Shown piece by piece: positions 56,976-64,000 of a stretch of 64,000 nt of DNA. Numbering within the stretch: position 1 is the first letter of the stretch; every line of letters starts with the position of its first letter. Source of the stretch: Microbacterium maritypicum MF109 (GTDB lineage Bacteria > Actinomycetota > Actinomycetes > Actinomycetales > Microbacteriaceae); NCBI RefSeq assembly GCF_000455825.1, contig NZ_ATAO01000228.1:62001-126000 (forward strand), given 5' to 3'. The notes beneath the pieces are model-generated. The model was not told the origin of the DNA. It did not search any database and saw only the letters and a program-made list of their open reading frames with translations. The position numbers were made by a program, and so were the translations under genes.

Positions 56976-59327
56976 CTACTGCTTGAGCATCGCGACGGCG
57001 AGCTTGTGCGAGTCGTCGATCAGATGGGAGTGGTCGTCGTCTCCGAGATCGATGCGCACCCACTCGAGCGTGCCGGTGAAGCCGTTGCCTGCTGCCGGGT
57101 AGTCGGGCGAGACCGGCGAGGCCAGGTCGCAGCCGACATCCACGGTCTCGTCGAAAGTGAACTGGAACGGGATCGTCTTGTGCACGCGCCCTTCGCCGAT
57201 CTTGTCGTCGCCCGCGTAGAGGGTGACGGTGCCGCCCTTGGCGAGTCCGCCGCCGTCATAGGCGAAGTGCGCCCGCAGCTCCTGCTCGCCGGCAGGGATC
57301 GGATCGTCGGAGCGAATGATGTCGACGTCGATTCCGAGCAGGTTGTAGGCGAACGCGAGGCGTCCGTCCTTCGTGTAGAACGACCAGCCGCCGTACGCCC
57401 CTCCCTGCGCGATGAGCACGCCGTCGACTCCGGATTCGGGCACCGCGACGCGGGCGGTCACGGTCCACGACTTGTTCTTGATGTTGATGGTGGTGTTCTC
57501 GCTGAGGCGCTTCATGCCCGGGTAGAACTTCTGGGTGTCGCTCATCGAGAGCACCGGCCGACCGGCGAGGTCGGGGTTGAACCGCTCGGCAGTGCGGATG
57601 TCGAGGGGAAGCACGTTGAAGCGCGCTGCCTGGATGAGGAAGAGCTGCTGCAGGTGGGCGAGCCGCTCCGGTTCCTGGTCGGCGAGGTCGTGGGACTGGG
57701 TCCAGTCCTCGTCGACGTTGTAGAGCTCCCATCGGTCGTCATCGAGTCCGTGGTCCGATCCGAGCCACGGATCCTTGTGCTTCGCGACCGCCGTCCACCC
57801 CTTGTGATAGATCGCGCGGTTGCCGACCATCTCGAAGTACTGCGTGATGTGGCGCTCCTCGGCCTCCGCGTCCGCGAATGTGTAGTTCATCGGGGTCCCC
57901 TCGTAGGGGCGCTGCGTCACACCGTTCACGCTCGTCGGTTCGGGGATGCCCGCGGCTTCGAGCACCGTCGGGGCGACATCGATCACGTGCGAGAACTGGT
58001 TGCGGATGCCGCCCTTCTCCACGCCTCCATTCGGCCAGCTGACGATCGTGCCGTTGCGGGTGCCGCCCCAGTGGCTGGCGACCTGCTTGGTCCACTGATA
58101 CGGGGTGTCCATGGCGTGGGCCCAGCCCACCGCGTAGTGGTTGTACGAGCTCGGGGTGCCGATGTCGTCGATGTGGTCGGCCACATACTGCTCGGTCTCG
58201 ACATCGTTCATGTGGTTGATCGTGAAGCCCTCGTTGGTCGTGCCGTGCATCGACCCTTCGGCGCTCGCGCCGTTGTCGCCGATGATCACGTAGACGAGGG
58301 TGTCGTCGAGGATGCCGAGCTCTTCATAGGCGTCGAGCAGGCGACCGACGTGATGGTCGGCGTAGGCGAGGAAGCCGGCGTACACCTCCATCTGTCGGGC
58401 CAGGGCGGGCTTGATCAGGTCGCTCATCTCGTCCCATGCGGGGATGCCGGGGCTGCGGTCGGTGAGCACGGCGTCGGCCGGGATGACACCGAGCTCGAGC
58501 TGGCGGGCGAAGGTCTCCTTGCGGATCTCGTCCCATCCCTGATCGAACTGCCCCTTGTACTTGTCGGCCCACTCGGCGGGCACATGGTGCGGGGCGTGCG
58601 TCGCGCCCGGGGCGAAGTAGGTGAACGACGGCACATCGGGGGCCAGCATCTTCTGCTCGCGCGTCCAGCCGATCGCCTTGTCGGTCATGTCGCCCATGAA
58701 GTGATAGCCCTGCTCGGGTGTGCCCCACGGCTCGACGGGCGTGGTGTTCTCGTAGATCGCCGGATACCACTGGTTGGTCTCGCCGCCGATGAAGCCGTAG
58801 AAGTACTCGAAGCCGTTGCCCGGGGTGGGCCAGCCGTCGAACGGTCCGATCGCGCTCGCCTGCCACACCGGCACCTCGTGGCACTTGCCGAACTGGGCGG
58901 TGTTGTAGCCGTTGAGCTTGAGGGTCTCGGCCAGCGGCGCGCAGCTGTTGGGGCGCAGGGAGTTGTAGCCGGGGGCCGATGTCGCGATCTCGGTGATGCC
59001 GCCCATGCCGACGGTGTGGTGATTGCGTCCGCTGAGCAGAGCGGCACGGGTCGGCGAGCACAGGGCCGTGGTGTGGAAGCGGGTGTACTTGAGCCCTGCG
59101 GCGGCCACACGCTCGAAGTTCGGGGTGTGGATCGGACCGCCGAAGGCACTGGACGCGCCGAAGCCGACGTCGTCGATGAGTACCACGAGGACGTTCGGGG
59201 CATCTTTCGGCGGGCGCACGGGCGTGATCGGCGGGAAGGACGTGTCCGGGTCGGTCGCGTCGTAGGTGACCGTGCCCGTGTAGGCCAGATCGGGGATCGG
59301 AAGACTGGAACGCTGGGGTTCGGACAT
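56976..59327 (-). CDS. Arylsulfatase (type I, Cys-type)
   Basis: A 783-residue sulfatase of the alkaline-phosphatase superfamily that releases sulfate from sulfate esters. The Cys signature CSPTRAALLSG begins at C90, which must be converted to formylglycine. Metal ligands are D52/D53 (LIDDVGFG), GDNGA and a KH segment. A C-terminal beta-rich domain (about 620-780) is present, as in long sulfatases such as AtsA. There is no signal peptide, so it is probably cytoplasmic. The FGE/sulfatase-maturating enzyme is not in the window. Confidence 0.93.
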   Translation of the reverse strand: MSEPQRSSLPIPDLAYTGTVTYDATDPDTSFPPITPVRPPKDAPNVLVVLIDDVGFGASSAFGGPIHTPNFERVAAAGLKYTRFHTTALCSPTRAALLSGRNHHTVGMGGITEIATSAPGYNSLRPNSCAPLAETLKLNGYNTAQFGKCHEVPVWQASAIGPFDGWPTPGNGFEYFYGFIGGETNQWYPAIYENTTPVEPWGTPEQGYHFMGDMTDKAIGWTREQKMLAPDVPSFTYFAPGATHAPHHVPAEWADKYKGQFDQGWDEIRKETFARQLELGVIPADAVLTDRSPGIPAWDEMSDLIKPALARQMEVYAGFLAYADHHVGRLLDAYEELGILDDTLVYVIIGDNGASAEGSMHGTTNEGFTINHMNDVETEQYVADHIDDIGTPSSYNHYAVGWAHAMDTPYQWTKQVASHWGGTRNGTIVSWPNGGVEKGGIRNQFSHVIDVAPTVLEAAGIPEPTSVNGVTQRPYEGTPMNYTFADAEAEERHITQYFEMVGNRAIYHKGWTAVAKHKDPWLGSDHGLDDDRWELYNVDEDWTQSHDLADQEPERLAHLQQLFLIQAARFNVLPLDIRTAERFNPDLAGRPVLSMSDTQKFYPGMKRLSENTTINIKNKSWTVTARVAVPESGVDGVLIAQGGAYGGWSFYTKDGRLAFAYNLLGIDVDIIRSDDPIPAGEQELRAHFAYDGGGLAKGGTVTLYAGDDKIGEGRVHKTIPFQFTFDETVDVGCDLASPVSPDYPAAGNGFTGTLEWVRIDLGDDDHSHLIDDSHKLAVAMLKQ

Positions 59328-59442
59328 ACTGACTCCTACGGCTCTCGGCGAGCAGAGCAGCCCGCTTCGCGCTCAGCCTAAGCAGGCGGGTCCAGGGTGT
59401 CACCACCCGCGACGGGTGACTTTGCGGGTGAGTTTCGGCGGG

Positions 59443-59448
59443 CATAAT
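59443..59448 (+). promoter_or_regulatory. -10 element of a leaderless promoter
   Basis: CATAAT, close to TATAAT, lies seven bases before the GTG at 59456. Confidence 0.5.
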
Positions 59449-59455
59449 CAAGGGT

Positions 59456-59812
59456 GTGACTGCGACTGCAACCCTTCCCTCCCTCGACGGCCGCCGATTC
59501 CGGATGGTGTCGTCCACGACCTCTGCGGTCGACCCGGAAGCCCCGAGCATCTTCGAGTACTTCGAACGTGACGGCGCCATCTGGGGCGGGTACGAGGGCG
59601 ACACGGTCACCTTCGGCAAGTTCGTCGGCACCCGCATGGGTGACACGATCTGGGTGTCGTTCGTGCACGTGCTCAAGGCCGACGGCACGGTCGTCACCGG
59701 CGATGGTGAGAGCGAGCTGGAGCTGACCGACGACGGTGGCATCCGTCTCGTGGAGCACTACGAGATGCACGGACTCCCGCAGCTCAGCGTGTGCGAGGAG
59801 ATCTCCGCCTGA
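59456..59812 (+). CDS. Conserved hypothetical protein (lipocalin-like beta-barrel?), 118 residues
   Basis: A 118-residue protein with alternating strands: LDGRRFRMVSS, SIFEYFERDGAIWGGYEGDTVTFGKFVGTR, DTIWVSFVHVLKADGTVVTGDGESELELTDDGGIRLVEHYEM. The pattern G-W/Y-x-G and beta-hairpins suggests a small barrel, such as a lipocalin-like or avidin-like fold; this is inferred. It sits between the divergent sulfatase gene and the Lrp regulator gene. No function is known. Confidence 0.75.
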   Translation: MTATATLPSLDGRRFRMVSSTTSAVDPEAPSIFEYFERDGAIWGGYEGDTVTFGKFVGTRMGDTIWVSFVHVLKADGTVVTGDGESELELTDDGGIRLVEHYEMHGLPQLSVCEEISA

Positions 59813-59836
59813 GGCCTGCGCCTGAGTGACGGCGCC

Positions 59837-60424
59837 TCAGCGCGGCGGGAGGGCGTCGCGACCGGGAGAGGCGGGCGTCCACCGCGTCATCCCGAGCGGG
59901 ATCTCGGTGTCGCGCTTCGGCAGGTCCGCCGGCAGCAGGTAGGGGCGGCGGATCACCTCGTCGAGCACGACGACGCTCACGACCGTGCGCACCTCGGGCA
60001 GCTGGGCGATCACGCCGGTGGAGAACTCGTGCACGCCGCTGACGTCGACGGCGCGGATGAGCAGCATGGCGTCGTGCTCGCCGGTGGTGATGGCGCACCA
60101 CTCGACGTCGGGCATCTCCAGCACGCGTTCGCGGAACGACGCCCAGGCCTGCGGCATCACCGTGACGAACACGAGCGCGCCGATGGAGAGCCCCGCCTTC
60201 GCCTGATCGACGCGGGCGCTGAAGCCCGTGATGACCCCGTCGTGCACGAGCGACTCGACCCGCGTGTACGCATTCGCGCGGGAGATCCCGACCTTGTCGG
60301 CGAGTGCCGCGATCGAGACACGACCGTTATCACGCAGGACTTCGAGGATTCTGTACGCCGTCTCGTCCAAAGGGGCAGCACTTCGTCCAGAATGCTTCGG
60401 ATCTTCCGCATTCTTGCTGGACAT
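59837..60424 (-). CDS. Lrp/AsnC family transcriptional regulator
   Basis: A 195-residue Lrp-type regulator. The winged helix is DETAYRILEVLRDNGRVSIAALADKVGISRANAYTRVESLVHDGVI; the RAM effector-binding domain follows with CAITTGEHDAMLLIRAVDVSGV. The C terminus has a Pro/Arg-rich extension of about 35 residues not seen in Lrp. It is divergent from the peptide ABC operon, across 151 bases with CTGGACA repeats, so it probably controls it in response to an amino acid. The start at 60424 is chosen because longer readings run into the intergenic region. Confidence 0.88.
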   Translation of the reverse strand: MSSKNAEDPKHSGRSAAPLDETAYRILEVLRDNGRVSIAALADKVGISRANAYTRVESLVHDGVITGFSARVDQAKAGLSIGALVFVTVMPQAWASFRERVLEMPDVEWCAITTGEHDAMLLIRAVDVSGVHEFSTGVIAQLPEVRTVVSVVVLDEVIRRPYLLPADLPKRDTEIPLGMTRWTPASPGRDALPPR

Positions 60425-60506
60425 ATTGTTCCTCACATCCGAGGTTCTGGACAGAGCGTGTCGAGGTGACCCGCTCTTGCTGGACACATCGTCGCATATG
60501 ATGCGA
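60384..60506. promoter_or_regulatory. CTGGACA repeat region between lrp and the peptide operon
   Basis: CTGGACA occurs at 60417-60423, 60447-60453 and 60480-60486, spaced 30 and 33 bases (about three turns of DNA), with a related reverse copy (CTGGACG) at 60384-60390 inside the regulator gene. An inverted repeat, TCGCAT-ATG-ATGCGA (60492-60506), follows. This fits a multi-site Lrp-type operator. Confidence 0.6.
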
Positions 60507-60574
60507 ATCTGATCCACGGTCGTCCACATCGGTGGCGACTCACCCGAATGTACTCCTCGCCTCTGGAGGCCCTC

Positions 60575-62158
60575 ATGTCGTCACGCCGTATCACGCCGGT
60601 CATCGCGCTCGGAGCCGTCGCGCTCCTCGCGCTCGCAGGTTGCTCGGGAGGGAACTCGGCGACGGGCGGCGGACAGTCCGGCTCCGACTCCCTCGTCATC
60701 GACACCGCGTTCTCGATCGAGACCACCGACCCGGGTCACACCTACGACCCGACCGGCAACATGATCGCGAAGGCCCTGTACGAGACCCTCGTCGACTTCG
60801 AGGGCTCCGACGTCTCGACCCCGGTGCCGGGCCTGGCATCCTGGGAGCAGAACGACGAGGCGACCGAGTTCACCTTCACGCTCGAGGGCGACCGCGTCTT
60901 CTCCGACGGATCGCCGATCGAGGCGAAGGACGTCGTGTTCTCGCTGCAGCGCATCCAGGGCATGGAAGACGCCAAGCCGAACTTCCTCCTCGGCGGCCTC
61001 ACGATCACCGAGGTCGACGACAAGACGATCCAGTTCACGTCCGAGACCCCGCTGCTGCAGCTGCCCGCGATCCTCGCGAACCCGGCACTCGGCATCGTCA
61101 ACTCCGACGTCGTGATCGAGAACGGCGGTGCGATCGACGGCACCGACTCGGCACAGAAGTTCCTCGACGGCGCATCCGCCGGCTCCGGTCCCTTCGTGCT
61201 CGACACCCTCGACCTCAGCTCGCAGGTCGTGCTGACCAAGAACGACGAGTACAACGGTGACGAGGCCTCCGACTACACGCGCGTGGTCGTCCGCAACGTC
61301 TCGGAGAGCGCCACCCAGCTCGCCAACCTCAAGGGCGGCGACTCGATGGTCGCGATGGACCTGAACGGCGACCAGGTCGCCGGCCTCGGCGACGACATCA
61401 CGGTCGACTCCGTTCCGTCCGGCCAGACGATCTTCCTGCTGCTGAACCAGTCCTCGGCCGTCGCCGGCGACCTGGCGAACGTGAAGATCGCCGAGGCGAT
61501 CCGCTACGCGCTCGACTACGACGCGCTGCTGGAGCTGGCCGGCGCCGGCTCCGTGCAGGCGACCGGCGTCATCCCTCCCGGATTCGAGGGTGCTCTCGAC
61601 AGCGGCGTGGAGCAGGACCTCGACAAGGCGAAGGCCGCGCTCGCAGAGGCCGGCTACACGGGCCAGACCCTGAAGCTGCAGTTCCCGAACGACTACCCGG
61701 TCGGCGGCGTGGAGTTCACCCCGCTCGCCGAGCGCGTGCAGGCACAGCTCGAAGACGCCGGCATCACGGTCGACCTCGCCCCCGCGCCCTTCGCGACCGA
61801 GCTCGACGCCTACGTCAACGGCACCGAGGGCTTCGGTCTGTGGTTCTGGGGTCCGGACTACGCGGACTCCGCGAACTTCCTGCCTTTCGCCCCGGGCCTG
61901 AAGGTCGGCCTCCGCGCCGGCTGGGCCGCCGAGGCCAACCCGGAGATCGCCGGTATCGCGGCCGGTGCTGCCGCCGCGACCGACCCCGACCAGCGCACCG
62001 CCGCCTTCACCGACTTCGCCGAGGCGATGCAGGCCGAGGGTCCGTTCGTCCCGCTGATCGTGCCCGGTCGCAACATCTCCTCCGCGGACAGCGTGAAGGG
62101 TGCGGTGTACAACTCCGTCTGGGAGATGGACATCGCCGAGATCACGCCGGCCGGCTGA
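60575..62158 (+). CDS. Peptide ABC transporter substrate-binding lipoprotein
   Basis: A 527-residue DppA/OppA-type (SBP_bac_5) lipoprotein; the lipobox LLALAGC puts the cysteine at residue 23. Core segments: DPTGNMIAKALYETLVDFEG, FTLEGDRVFSDGSPIEAKDVVFSLQRIQG and AEAIRYALDYDALLE. It binds peptides or related solutes. The ATG at 60575 has GGAGG six bases upstream; an ATG at 60548 would lack it. Unlike the operon at 45 kb, a Lrp-type regulator controls this one. Confidence 0.91.
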   Translation: MSSRRITPVIALGAVALLALAGCSGGNSATGGGQSGSDSLVIDTAFSIETTDPGHTYDPTGNMIAKALYETLVDFEGSDVSTPVPGLASWEQNDEATEFTFTLEGDRVFSDGSPIEAKDVVFSLQRIQGMEDAKPNFLLGGLTITEVDDKTIQFTSETPLLQLPAILANPALGIVNSDVVIENGGAIDGTDSAQKFLDGASAGSGPFVLDTLDLSSQVVLTKNDEYNGDEASDYTRVVVRNVSESATQLANLKGGDSMVAMDLNGDQVAGLGDDITVDSVPSGQTIFLLLNQSSAVAGDLANVKIAEAIRYALDYDALLELAGAGSVQATGVIPPGFEGALDSGVEQDLDKAKAALAEAGYTGQTLKLQFPNDYPVGGVEFTPLAERVQAQLEDAGITVDLAPAPFATELDAYVNGTEGFGLWFWGPDYADSANFLPFAPGLKVGLRAGWAAEANPEIAGIAAGAAAATDPDQRTAAFTDFAEAMQAEGPFVPLIVPGRNISSADSVKGAVYNSVWEMDIAEITPAG

Positions 62159-62169
62159 ACGGACATCCC

Positions 62170-63231
62170 ATGACGACAGTGGCGGTGCAGAGGCAGGCGC
62201 AACGGCGCCGGTCGCCTCTGATCGGATACCTGCTGCGGCGGGCCGGCACCTCCCTGCTCCTGTTGGTGGGCGTGACGATCGTCACGTTCGCGCTCACCAA
62301 CCTGGTGCCGGGAGACCCGGTCTCGGCCGCGCTCGGTGAGGGTGCGTCGCAGAACCCCGCGACGCGTGATGCGTTCATCAAGGAGCATGGTCTCGACCAG
62401 CCGCTGTTCGTGCAGTACTTCATCTATATGGGGAACCTGCTGCGCGGGGACCTCGGCACGTCGCTGGTGACCGGACGCCCGGTCACCAGCGACCTCGCCA
62501 CCGCGGTGCCGGCGACCATCGAGATCGCGATCGGGGCGATCATCGTCAGCCTGGCGGTCAGCATCGTGCTCGGCACGCTCGCCGCCTACCGCCGTGGACT
62601 CGTCACCGACCAGGTCATCCGGGTCGTGACGCTGGTGGGCCTCAGCGTGCCGACCTTCTGGCTGGCGCTCGTGAGCTTCTACGTCTTCTTCCTCGAGCTG
62701 CGCATCGCACCGGGCTCCGGTCGCATCTCGCCGTCGATCACCCCGCCGCCGCGCGTGACCGGGCTCTACACGGTCGACTATCTCCTGAACGGAGACGCCG
62801 TCGGCTTCTTCGACGCCCTCGCGCACCTGACTCTTCCCGTCATGGTGCTCTCGCTCGTGACCATCGGCCTGCTGACCCGCTTCATCCGCACCTCGGTGCT
62901 CGAGGTGCTCGGCAGCGACTATGTGCGCGCCGCACGCGCCAAGGGCCTCCCGGCCATGCGCGTGATCCTCGACTACGTGCTGCGTGGCGCCTCGTTGCCG
63001 ATCCTCACGGTGGTGGGCGTGGCGTTCGGGGCACTGCTGTCGGGCACGGTGCTCGTCGAGTCGGTGTTCGCTTGGCCGGGCCTCGGCACCTACGCCTACA
63101 ACTCGGCCGCGAACCTCGATCTGCCCGGCATCATGGGCGTCGGCCTCGTGGTCGGCATCATCTACCTCCTCATCAACTTCATCGTCGACATCCTCTACGG
63201 CGTGCTCGACCCGAGAGTGAGGATCGCATGA
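62170..63231 (+). CDS. Peptide ABC transporter permease (DppB-like)
   Basis: A 353-residue membrane protein with six hydrophobic segments, a long basic N terminus, GDLGTSLVTGRPV, an EAA-type loop TSVLEVLGSDYVRAARAKGLP, and the closing ESVFAWPGLGTYAYNSA. It is the first permease, twelve bases after the binding-protein gene. The stop overlaps the next ATG by four bases. Confidence 0.91.
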   Translation: MTTVAVQRQAQRRRSPLIGYLLRRAGTSLLLLVGVTIVTFALTNLVPGDPVSAALGEGASQNPATRDAFIKEHGLDQPLFVQYFIYMGNLLRGDLGTSLVTGRPVTSDLATAVPATIEIAIGAIIVSLAVSIVLGTLAAYRRGLVTDQVIRVVTLVGLSVPTFWLALVSFYVFFLELRIAPGSGRISPSITPPPRVTGLYTVDYLLNGDAVGFFDALAHLTLPVMVLSLVTIGLLTRFIRTSVLEVLGSDYVRAARAKGLPAMRVILDYVLRGASLPILTVVGVAFGALLSGTVLVESVFAWPGLGTYAYNSAANLDLPGIMGVGLVVGIIYLLINFIVDILYGVLDPRVRIA

Positions 63232-64000
63232 GCCGCATCGCCGCCGCGTCCCCCGCCGGGCGCTTCCGATTCCGCTGGCCCCGTGCCTGGCGCACGCCGC
63301 TGGGCATCATCGGCACCGTCATCGCCGGAGCGTGGATCATCGTGGCCTTCACGGCGCAGTGGTGGGTCCCGTATCCGCCGAACGCGCAGGTGCTGCCGCG
63401 TCTGCAGCCGCCGGGCATCGACACGTTCCTGGGCACCGACGGCAACGGACGCGACATCTTCTCGCGTCTGATGACCGGAGCCACCGTGAGTCTCCCGCTG
63501 GCACTCATGCTCGTGATCGCCGCCATGATCATCGGCACGCTCATCGGTGCGCTCGCCGGATACTTCGGTGGCTGGGTCGACGAGACGCTGATGCGCATCA
63601 CCGACCTGTTCATGGCCTTCCCGACCGTGATCCTCGCCATGGTGGTCGCCGCCTCGCTCGGACCGTCGCTGTTCAACGCGGTGATCGCCGCCATCGTGGT
63701 GTCGTGGCCGCAGTACTCCCGCGTCACGCGCAGCATCGTGCTGGGGCTCCGGGGTCAGAACTACGTGATCGCGGGCCGCCTGCTCGGGCACTCGCCGGCA
63801 CGCACGCTGTTCGTCGACATCCTCCCGAACATCGCCGGCCCCGTCCTGGTGCTCGCGACGCTCGACATCGGTGCGGCGATCCTGCTCCTCTCCGGCCTCT
63901 CCTTCCTCGGTCTCGGCGCGCAGCCGCCGACCGCGGAGTGGGGTTCGATGATCTCGGGCGCGATGCAGAACTTCGACGCCTGGTGGCTCGGGGTCTTCCC
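63228..64000 (+). CDS. Peptide ABC transporter permease (DppC-like), 3' end missing
   Basis: The first 257 residues of a DppC/OppC-type permease; the gene is cut by the right edge. A basic N terminus is followed by one helix, a FLGTDGNGRDIFSRLMTGA segment, several transmembrane helices, an EAA loop (RVTRSIVLGLRGQNYVIAGRLLG) and LSFLGLGAQPPTAEWGSM, the family's usual late motif. ATP-binding genes probably follow outside the window. Confidence 0.9.
   Translation, partial: MSRIAAASPAGRFRFRWPRAWRTPLGIIGTVIAGAWIIVAFTAQWWVPYPPNAQVLPRLQPPGIDTFLGTDGNGRDIFSRLMTGATVSLPLALMLVIAAMIIGTLIGALAGYFGGWVDETLMRITDLFMAFPTVILAMVVAASLGPSLFNAVIAAIVVSWPQYSRVTRSIVLGLRGQNYVIAGRLLGHSPARTLFVDILPNIAGPVLVLATLDIGAAILLLSGLSFLGLGAQPPTAEWGSMISGAMQNFDAWWLGVF

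Noticed and set aside
56937..59381. An 814-residue plus-strand frame opposite the sulfatase gene.
   Set aside because: It is the antisense shadow of a well-supported sulfatase, with biased composition and no domain.

Overview
The window is a high-GC actinobacterial chromosome segment beside the replication origin. The gene order dnaA / rpmH-rnpA-yidD-yidC-khpB-rsmG-parA-parB, the pcnA / DUF6049 / murJ / trxB / trxA block and the general protein content fit Microbacteriaceae, most likely Microbacterium or a close relative. This placement is inferred from gene content and order; no database search was possible.

Layout. 1-7.4 kb: the 5' end of dnaA (minus strand, cut by the window), a short intergenic region with two perfect DnaA boxes, then the conserved plus-strand run rpmH, rnpA, yidD, yidC, khpB and rsmG, a 1.9-kb gene-free stretch, and parA-parB. 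Eight exact copies of the parS palindrome GTTTCACGTGAAAC lie between 2.96 and 5.53 kb. One forms the stem of the rsmG terminator and one overlaps the parA start codon. 7.4-15.2 kb: a sugar-porter MFS gene, a small conserved gene and a GrpB-family gene converge on trxA, trxB, murJ and a DUF6049 surface protein.

15.3-34.0 kb: accessory genes that separate DUF6049/murJ from pcnA, genes that are near neighbours in many actinobacteria. It holds a methyltransferase, an LLM flavin oxidoreductase, a DHFR-like protein, a sortase-type surface protein, a Tat-exported phosphoesterase, a seven-gene ABC-transport/catabolic operon (aldehyde dehydrogenase, gamma-glutamyl-GABA-type hydrolase, DUF3830, and a PotABCD-like transporter) with a double-length AsnC-type regulator, a lipoprotein and a cell-wall purple-acid-phosphatase-like enzyme. 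34.3-41.8 kb: pcnA, a VapBC toxin-antitoxin pair, a divergent TetR/DHFR-like pair, a GAF regulator/aldehyde dehydrogenase/DUF779 unit and a HIT protein.

41.8-47.4 kb: a dipeptide/oligopeptide ABC operon headed by a DUF1684 gene. 47.5-50.6 kb: a divergent LysR / MHS-family symporter / 3-hydroxybutyrate dehydrogenase-like unit. 50.7-56.9 kb: small membrane and hypothetical proteins, a TetR regulator with paired operator-like repeats, and acetyltransferases. 57-59.3 kb: an arylsulfatase. 59.8-64 kb: an Lrp-type regulator divergent from a second peptide ABC operon, which runs off the right edge.

Many genes have a TANNNT -10 hexamer only 6-7 bases before the start codon, which suggests leaderless transcription. 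No rRNA, tRNA, CRISPR, insertion sequence or prophage genes were recognised. The most notable observations are the parS cluster with its two dual-function sites, the DUF3830 catabolic operon with hairpins over its ribosome-binding sites, and the accessory block between pcnA and murJ.
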